Shown in pieces: positions 57,447 through 64,000 of a stretch of DNA of 64,000 bases (positions within the stretch are counted from its first letter, which is position 1; every line of letters begins with the position of its first letter). Source of the DNA: Manihot esculenta (lineage: Eukaryota > Streptophyta > Magnoliopsida > Malpighiales > Euphorbiaceae); assembly GCF_001659605.2 (NCBI RefSeq), contig NC_035174.2, positions 19,320,009 through 19,384,008 on the forward strand, in the 5' to 3' direction. The notes under the pieces are model-generated. The model was not told the DNA's origin. It saw only the letters and a program-made list of their open reading frames with translations, and did not search any database. The position numbers were made by a program, and so were the translations under genes.

Positions 57447-58450
57447 CCACATCCCAGGCAGTCCCTTTTCTTCTCCTTATTAATTTTTTTCATATTTATG
57501 TTTAAACATTGAGGACAATGTTTGGGATAGGTGTGGGGGTATTTACTGTTAGGTTTAGGTTATATTTTTTTTTCCGTTTACATTATCTTTTTGCTTTCTT
57601 TTTATTTCTTTTTGCATCTTTTTGCCCATAAACACACACCAAAATTTTTTCACACATTTTTTCACTTTTTGCACACACACACACAGAATTTTGACTTAGC
57701 TTTTGCTCTACTCAGCATAGATAACAAGGTTAAAAGAGCTTCCTATCTCATGACCCCATTGATTTTCCACCCCTTTAAGCCTAAATTGAATCAATTATAG
57801 TGTGCTACCTTCACTTTGGAAGTTCTTTTCTTGAATTGAATCTCTAAATTTGCATTGGTCAAGGGAAATAAAAATATAAATACATGCAAATAAAAAGTTA
57901 GTGTAACTCCCTATGAGGTGATTTACCCAAACTGTCATGAAAAGAAAAAAAAAAAGAAAAAAGAAAAAAGAAAAAAAAAATCAGCACAAAGCACAAATCA
58001 TAAACCTGTTCCAATGGCCAAATAAGCTATGAACAGAGCTAGTAGCCACTTGAACAAGTGACTGACTGAGTAACCGGGGGTGGATATCACCAATATGCAC
58101 CTTCGCATAAAAAGGTTAGTGACTTTTTCAGGCAAGAATAAAAAGTGCTGCTGAATAAAATAAAATAAAACACTCAAAGAAGGGCAAGTCACTCTTAGAG
58201 GTTGCATTGAGCCCATATAAAGAGAATAAGCATGATTAAATCAAAAACATTTTTCTTGACCATGGTAGGTGAGGGGAAACAAGGAAAAGAAGAAACAACC
58301 TTCGTGCATGTACTCTATACTGTGATACTTCAATTTAGGAGTCTAGGGGGGGCTGATTAAGTGGTACTTAGGCTCAAAAGAAAAAAGGGGCTTGATTGAC
58401 TAAGTTATTTGTTGCTTGAGGACAAGCAAAAAGCTAGGTGTGAGGGTAAT
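57397..58450. other. Element F 3' region
   Basis: No protein frame. It contains two similar purine-rich blocks: ATTGAGGACAATG...GGTGTGGGGGTAT (57507-57542) and CTTGAGGACAAGC...GGTGTGAGGGTAA (about 58417-58449). The second is at the right LTR and is the functional polypurine tract. An A-rich AAAAAGAAAAAAG run is near 57945-57980. Confidence 0.75.
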
Positions 58451-59947
58451 TGATCAAGCATAATTTAGCCACATTTTTATGATCTTTATTATTGTTTATT
58501 TACACATTATTTAGCTTAATTTATGGTTTTTACCTTGTTTTTACAGAAAAGGAAGAAATTGGAAAAATGGAGAAAAAGTGCAGAAAATGACAGAAAAATG
58601 ATTGGGTCAGTGATTTGCCCAAATCACTACCCAAATCAAGCTGAAGCAGAAACCTGGAGGCAACAGGCAGAAGTGATTGGGTCAGTGATTTGCCCAAATC
58701 ACTCGTAGAAACTGGTCAAATCACTCGCAGAAACTGCCCAGATCACTAGCAGAGATAGCACAGACTTGCAGAAAGTGATTGGACCAGTGATTTGCCCAAA
58801 TCACTGCCCCGATCACAATGACAGCAGAAAATACAGCAGAGCGGGAAATTGTTCAGGAAACCGAATTTTGAGTTTTCAGAAGTCCAAATCCAACTCAATC
58901 ACTACCAAAATAATTCCAAGAGCCACGAAAGAGTTTCTCACTTAAGGAATTCCAGTTGCAATTAAATTCAACATCAAAAGAGGAATCACAAGCCAAATTA
59001 AAAAGGGATTTCAAAACCCTAGAAGGATGGAATTCTTCAGCTATAAAAGAGCAACCTCCAAACCAGCAAGGGGCATCTTCTGATCTGCTACTCAGCATCC
59101 TCTCCCCTCGCCAGGAATTCTGCAGCTTCTTTCTTCTTCCTTTCTTTTCATCTTTTGTGTATTTTAGTCACCATGAGTGGCTAAATTCATTCTTTTCTAG
59201 TTGAAGTTGAGAATATTCAGATTTGTGATGAATTGGGAGGTTTAATACTCCATTGTTGAACTCTTGTTTATTTCAATATTTATGCAATCTGATCTTTTCC
59301 ATAGTTATTACTTTGCTTTTAGAATCAATAAGGGCCCATTGCTTTTAAATTGCTTAAGATAAATTGTTTGAATGATTTAGGTCCGTAATTGCTTAAATTG
59401 TCTAAACATAAATATAATCAATTGCATAACCTAGTCTTGACCACGCGGTTGGTAAGGATAGAATTGGATTTCTCTAAGTCTTAATGCGATCAACAGTTGT
59501 TCGATGCTAAATGCCCCAAGGACGTTCCTTGGCAACTTGTTGATCAGTGTTTGATTAGCGAACGTTTCCTAATCAAACTAGAATTAAGGAGGAATTTGGA
59601 TTGTGAGAAGCGTCTTCCACAACCAAAACTGATTTATTGAAATCAAATAGGAGTCTTTAATAATCAATGATCAATTCAGAACAAACTGAATCAGACTCAC
59701 ACTTCAGCTAGAATCTCCTTCTCATTGAAATTTCTTTTCAATTAAATTATTGTTCTCTTTTGCTTTTAGATTTTAACTCATCAAAACCAAACCCCCTCTT
59801 TTACTTACTTGTTATTACTTGCCTTAGTCATTATTAGGAAGATACTTGGTGTCAATTTCCTGTGGTTCGACCCTATTGCCACTATTTACAAATTTATTTG
59901 TTGATTGATAATAGGTTTATTTTTGACGGCTTCGGCAACCGTTATCA
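58451..59947 (+). repeat. Element F 3' LTR (1497 bp)
   Basis: Begins TGATCAAGC and ends ACCGTTATCA; palindromes at 58609, 58684 and 58786. It differs from the left LTR by about 20 substitutions, a 9-bp insertion near 59530 and a 3-bp loss near 59355. Confidence 0.95.
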
Positions 59948-59952
59948 GAGAT
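59948..59952. other. Right target-site duplication of element F (GAGAT)
   Basis: Repeats 53790-53794. Confidence 0.95.
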
Positions 59953-60228
59953 CTTACGGGGTCCTGGCCATTTTTGCTCCGGGGAGATCTTGTTGATCCC
60001 TCCGGCTGTTTTTGCTCCAGGAGATCTTATGGGATCCTGGCCGTTTTTGCTTCGAAGAGCTCTTGTTGATTCCGCCGGCCGTTTTTGCTCCAGGAGATCT
60101 TACGGGATCCTGGCCGTTTTTGCTCCGGGAAGATCTTGTTGATCCCGCCGGCCGTTTTTGCTCCAGGAGATCTTACGGGATCCTGACCGTTTTTGTTCCG
60201 GGAGATCTTTAAGATCCGCCGGCCTTAT
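59953..60228. repeat. 73-bp tandem array of E, right part
   Basis: Units beginning GTTGATYCC at 59992, 60065 and 60138, exactly 73 bp apart. The 34 bases from 53761 to 53794 plus the 39 from 59953 to 59991 sum to one 73-bp unit, confirming the F insertion point. Confidence 0.95.
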
Positions 60229-60475
60229 ATCTTCTTTGAGGTCTTCTGTAAGATTCGGGGTCTGTGGCCTTACTATCGCTTCATCATCTCAACTGGTTTT
60301 GTGCCTAACTGAGGTCTTGAGCAAGATTCAGGCTCATTGGCCTTACTGTCGCTTCGTCATCTCAGCTGTTTTTTGTGCCTAACTGAGGTCTTGAGCAAGA
60401 TTCAGGCTCATTGGCCTTACTGTCGCTTCGTCATCTCAGCTGTTTTGTGCCTAACTGAGGTCTTGGGCACTTGTG
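60229..60475. repeat. 72/74-bp tandem array of E
   Basis: Three units around GTGCCTAACTGAGGTCTTG (60301, 60375, 60447) with a diverged first unit from about 60235. A second, unrelated tandem family lies between the 73-bp array and integrase. Confidence 0.9.
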
Positions 60476-60613
60476 CCTGTTTCATTTTTTCCCTTTTGTT
60501 TCTTTTATGAGAGCCATGTGAGCAGAGACAAATAATGAATCGAGACGATAGGCATCGCCTGTTTTATTACCATGCTTTTAAAATACAATAAATCTTTTTC
60601 ATTTATCGATACC

Positions 60614-62710
60614 TCAAGGGAAGTATCTTTTCAAGTGTTGGATATTCCAGGCGTGGGGCTCGGGGTTTCCCTGCATATCTTCAATTCGATATACTCCTGC
60701 CTTGATCACTTTTGTTATTCTAAAGGGGCCCTCCCAGGTCGGTGCTAATTTGCCTGCGGCTGCTCTCTTTCCCGTAGCCTCCAGGTTTCTCAGGGCTAGG
60801 TCTCTCACCTTTAGGCTTCTTTCCCTGACCCTTTGGTTGTAGTAGCAAGCTGCTCATTATTGATAAGCGGCAGTTCGGACTTGGGCTTCCTCTCTAATCT
60901 CTTCGAGGGCATCAAGGTTACTTCTCAGTTTGTCACTGTTGGTGCTTTCGTTAGCAAATTGAACTCGATGAGTGGGGACTTGTAACTTGATGGGGACTAC
61001 GACCTCTGTGCCAAAAGCAAGTGCAAAGGGCATTTCCTTAGTGGACGTTCTGGGGGTAGTTTGGAGTGCCCATAGAATGTTGTTGAGCTCTTCCGCCTAG
61101 TTCGCCTTTGCCCCATCCAGCCGTTTCTTCAATCCTTGGAGAATAGCTCGGTTGGTGACCTCCGTTTGGCCGTTGGTCTGAGGATGGGCTACCGAAGAGA
61201 ACTTGTGCCATATGCCTATGTTGGCCGTAAATGCTTTGAAGGTGTTGCAATCAAACTGCCTGCCGTTGTCTGAAACGAGCACCCTCGGTATGCCGAATCT
61301 GCAGATGATGTGCCTCCAGACGAAATCTATCATCTGGCGGGCTGTGATTGTAGGGATTGCCTCTGCCTCTGGCCATTTTGAGAAGTACTCCACAGCCACC
61401 ACTACGAATCTTCTCTGTCCTGTGGTCTTGGGAAAGGGTCCTAGGATGTCTATTCCCCATTGTGAGAAGGGCCAGGGGCTGGATATGTTGGATTGAGGAG
61501 TGGCTGGGATATTGATGGCGTTGGCGAACTTCTGGCATATATCGCATTTTCGGATGAACTCTTCCGCCTCTTTTTTGACAGTGGGCCAATAATACCCTTG
61601 CCTGAATATTTTATTAGCCAGCGTTCCTGCCCCTTCGTGAGCTCCGCATATTTCTCTGTGTATCTCTTCCATCATCTTTATCGCTTCCCCCGGGCTCACA
61701 CACCGGAGCCATAGGCTGGACTTCCCCCTTTTGTACAAGGTCCCCCTTACTGCTTGGTAATTAGCCTCACGAGCTGCTATCTTTCTCGCTTCATCCTTGT
61801 CTTCAGGGAGCTTTCCTTTTTCCAGATATTCCAGGTATGGGGTCATCCAGGTCTAGCTTTGTTCTATCTGCAATACAGTGATTGTTTTATTAAAAGTAGG
61901 CGTGTTGATGTGTTGTATGTTTACTTTGTCCGGGAGCTGTTCTAATTCTTCCTTTGATAACCGACTAAGCAGGTCTGCTTCCTCATTTTCTTCTCGAGGT
62001 ATTCTTTGAAATTTGATGGCAACACCCCTGCTCATGAGTTCGGCTTCTATAGCTTTTACTTCTGCCAGGTAATTCCGCATGGTCGGGTCTCTACCCTGAT
62101 ATGCCCCGGTTACCTGATTGATCACTAGCTGGGAGTCACTATTCACCTCTAGATCGGTTGCCCCTACTTCCATTGCCACAGTATCCCGTTTATTAGGGCC
62201 TCATACTCCGCCACATTATTGGAGGCCTTGAATTCTAGGCGCAAGGCGTAGCAGACCTTGAATTCTCCAGGCCCCTTGAGCATTATTCCGGCGCCACTGC
62301 CCCCCGTGCCTGATGCCCCATCTACATATAACTTCCATTTGAACTCTTGCAAAGGCTCTCCCTCACTTCCCTTCCCCAACACTTCTGAAGAAAACTCTTC
62401 CAGCTCTTTGTTGAATGTACATTCTGCTATGAAGTCGGCAAGGGCTTGAGATTTTATAGCTGTCCGAGGTCGATATTCTAAGTAGTAAGGGCTAATTTCT
62501 ACGGACCAAGCCAGCATCCGGCCTGAGGTTTCCGGTTTGTGTAGAATTTTCTTCAGGGGTTGGTCCGTCATCATTATACCTTGATGGCTTTCCAGGTAGA
62601 CCCTAAACTTTTGAACTGCTAGCAACAGAGCATACGCCACCTTTTCAATGTTCAGGTATCTAATCTCGGCACCCTTAAGTACCTTACTAACGTCAAATAC
62701 CGGCTTTTGT
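60614..62710 (-). pseudogene. Element E pol remnant: RNase H end, archaeal-type RNase H, integrase
   Basis: Reading leftward: the RNase H tail (KVLKGAEIRYLNIEKVAYAL, TDQPLKKIL); the second RNase H (KWKLYVDGASG, NNVAEYEALINGI, VNSDSQLV, REENEEADLLSRL); the integrase zinc finger (GAHEG...CDICQKFA); the DDE core (WGIDILGPF, VSDNGRQF, NGQTEVTNR); and the C-terminal domain (WEGPFRITKVIKAGVYRI, HLKRYFP). Breaks: a frameshift near 62175, a stop at 61853 and a stop at 61097 after GAKAN. RT and protease are missing upstream. The dual RNase H fixes the element as Tat lineage. Confidence 0.88.
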
Positions 62711-62735
62711 TCTCCTCGGTACCGGGACTGCCAGA

Positions 62736-64000
62736 TTAGGCTGAGGTCTCTATCCTTTCGGTCTTTTTACGAAGTTTTTCAGGTGCTCTCTCTTTATCAG
62801 CCTTTCTATTTCTGTTATCAATTGGAAGCAGTTGTTGGTGTCGTGGCCGTGTGCGCGATGATACTGACAATACTTGTCGGGATCTCTCTGGTTTGCTTCT
62901 GCTTTCATGGGCCAAGGCCATTGGAGGAACTCCTTGTCCTGGACGGCCATGAGCACTTCGGCTCTAGAAACGTTGAGGGGAGTTGGTGTTTCCGGGACCC
63001 ACGGGGGAGTGACCTTTGTTTTGAGGCCCGAGGGGAAGGTCTTTGGTCCCTGCGCTCCCAGGGTTGTCTATACGGTTCAGGTCTCTTGTCATGCTTTTTC
63101 TCGCGCCTCTCCGGCCTTCCCTCCTCCGGTGCTTTCCCCTTATCTGTCGCTCCCCTGGCGAACCTGCTTGTCTCCAAAGCATCATCCTGCCTTATATACT
63201 TTTCGGCCCGTTTCATCAGCTCGGCCAGTGAGGTCGGAGGCTTCCTGCTCAATGAGCCAAAGAACTCTGCTGAGGTCATCCCCTTCTGCATGGCTTCTAC
63301 AGCCCTTCCTTCATCGAGCTCGGAGATCTACAGGGCCTCTATATTGAAACGAGCGACGTACTCCCTGAGTGATTCGTCTTTCCTTTGCCTGATTATCTCC
63401 AGGTAGCTCGTCTTCCTATCCGCAGGCACCCCGGTAATAAACTTGCTGATGAAGCGGGTGGCTAGATCTCCAAAACTGCCAATGCTTCCTACCTCAAGGC
63501 TGTTGAACCACGCCCGTGCTGGCCCCGAGAGCGTCGTAGGAAATACCTTGCACATCAGGGCGTCTGACAGAGTTTGCAGCTCCATGAAAGTCTTCTAGTT
63601 CAAGACATGCTCCCTAGGGTTCCCAGCCCCGTCATAGGCTGCCATTGGTGGCATCATGAACTTCTTAGGTACAGTCTCCTACTGTACCCATTTTGAGAAG
63701 GGTGAAGCAGTGGGTAGGAGAGTTTGGTTCTGATCCTTCGCTCCCAGCTCGGCCAAGTGCTGCTCCCTCAACTTCTGCAGCTTTTGGTCTACGCTCTCCT
63801 CTTCCCGCCTGGGCTTCCTCTCCTGGTGGGCCTCCTCTTCCCATGTTTCACTCCCCATTCTTCCGGTGGTTTCGGCAGAGTAGCTATCGACTTCATCATT
63901 TTCTATCATCTCCCTCGCCCTTCTCCCATGAACTCGAGCTGCCGGCTCTTCCTCTTCTTCAGCTCTCCTCCTCCCGTCTCCGGTTTCTTGGCTGACAGTT
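62736..64000 (-). pseudogene. Element E gag remnant (partial, leaves window)
   Basis: A highly charged N-terminal part (REEESVDQKLQKLREQHLAE), then the Ty3 gag domain (FPTTLSGPARAWFNSL, FGDLATRFISKF, TSYLEIIRQRKDESLREYVA), a basic linker, and a CHHC-type knuckle (YCQYHRAHGHDTNNC) near 62875-62830. Stops occur near 63598 and 63328 and the frame shifts near 62930. It ends at the junction with RNase H near 62720. Confidence 0.85.

Larger units (their letters stand above)
53795..59947 (+). mobile_element. Element F: Athila-type Ty3/gypsy deletion derivative (gag C-terminus and protease only)
   Basis: A 6153-bp element: LTRs 53795-55285 and 58451-59947, tRNA-Asp-type primer site at 55291, a frame for gag C-terminus plus protease (55411-57396), a 3' region and a purine-rich end before the right LTR. 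GAGAT target duplications flank it. The gag core, RT, RNase H and integrase are missing, so it must be mobilised in trans if at all. By eye the LTRs differ at about 20 sites plus two small indels, so it is older than B and D. Confidence 0.93.
50427..64000 (-). mobile_element. Element E: Tat/Retand-type Ty3/gypsy, protease/RT deleted, interrupted by F, runs off right edge
   Basis: From right to left: gag (64000+ to about 62740), end of RNase H, a second (archaeal-type) RNase H, integrase, a long 3' region with tandem repeats and an antisense frame, and a 3' LTR. The dual RNase H and long repeat-rich 3' region are hallmarks of the Tat lineage (Ogre/Retand). Protease and RT are absent between gag and RNase H. 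The 5' LTR lies outside the window. F (53795-59947) is inserted in the 3' region. Confidence 0.82.

Noticed and set aside
60012..60382. Frames in E's tandem repeats (66 and 74 codons)
   Set aside because: They encode the tandem repeat itself; unit length of 73 is not a multiple of three, so a conserved repeat protein is not implied.
62648..63406. 252-codon plus-strand frame opposite E gag and RNase H
   Set aside because: Antisense shadow of gag; the minus strand carries clear gag motifs.

Overview
The window is nuclear DNA from a higher plant, most likely a eudicot. The evidence is nested Ty1/copia and Ty3/gypsy LTR retrotransposons, tRNA-iMet and tRNA-Asp type primer sites, one intron-containing ankyrin-repeat/PGG gene, a BRI1-like (BRL2-type) LRR fragment and very AT-rich spacer. 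A Euphorbiaceae genome (cassava or rubber relative) is my guess from the general look of the repeats; nothing in the window proves it. No rRNA, tRNA, CRISPR, organellar or bacterial genes were seen.

Region 1 (1-19.3 kb) is a three-layer nest. An old copia copy (C, + strand) is split by a Tekay-like chromovirus (A, - strand). A is split in its RNase H coding region by a second, young and coding-complete member of the same family (B, - strand, 1496-11066). B has two 2173-bp LTRs, an AGGGT target-site duplication and an uninterrupted 1641-codon gag-pol. A carries four stop codons and C two.

Region 2 (19.3-37 kb) holds the only host gene I can assemble: a minus-strand ankyrin-repeat gene with C-terminal PGG membrane domain (ACD6/ITN1-like). 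Its four exons (36824-36185, 35949-35441, 34471-34397, 22621-21968) join in phase to about 625 codons. The third intron is about 11.8 kb and contains a decayed copia (G), which itself contains part of a second copia family (I), plus a CpG-rich island and minisatellites.

Region 3 (37-50.4 kb) contains a LINE-like fragment, a frameshifted BRL2-like LRR pseudogene, a non-coding LTR element of about 2.2 kb (H), and a very young 4865-bp copia (D, - strand). D has LTRs that look identical, non-canonical TA...TA ends and a single TGA in its reading frame. A probable solo LTR at about 47.35-48.4 kb and AT-rich spacer follow.

Region 4 (50.4-64 kb) is a Tat/Retand-type gypsy element (E, - strand) running off the right edge. 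It has a short 3' LTR, a long 3' region with 73-bp and 72/74-bp tandem repeats, integrase, dual RNase H and gag, but protease and RT are deleted. An Athila-type, gag/protease-only deletion derivative (F, + strand, 53795-59947) sits inside E's 73-bp array with a GAGAT duplication. Removing F restores the 73-bp period exactly.

The striking non-coding structure is short palindromes clustered in LTRs: TTCGGCGGCCGAA in A/B, and a 20-bp palindrome in F found in both its LTRs and its coding region. I found no convincing new enzymatic or defence system; the interest is in retrotransposon architecture, mosaicism and the TE-laden intron.
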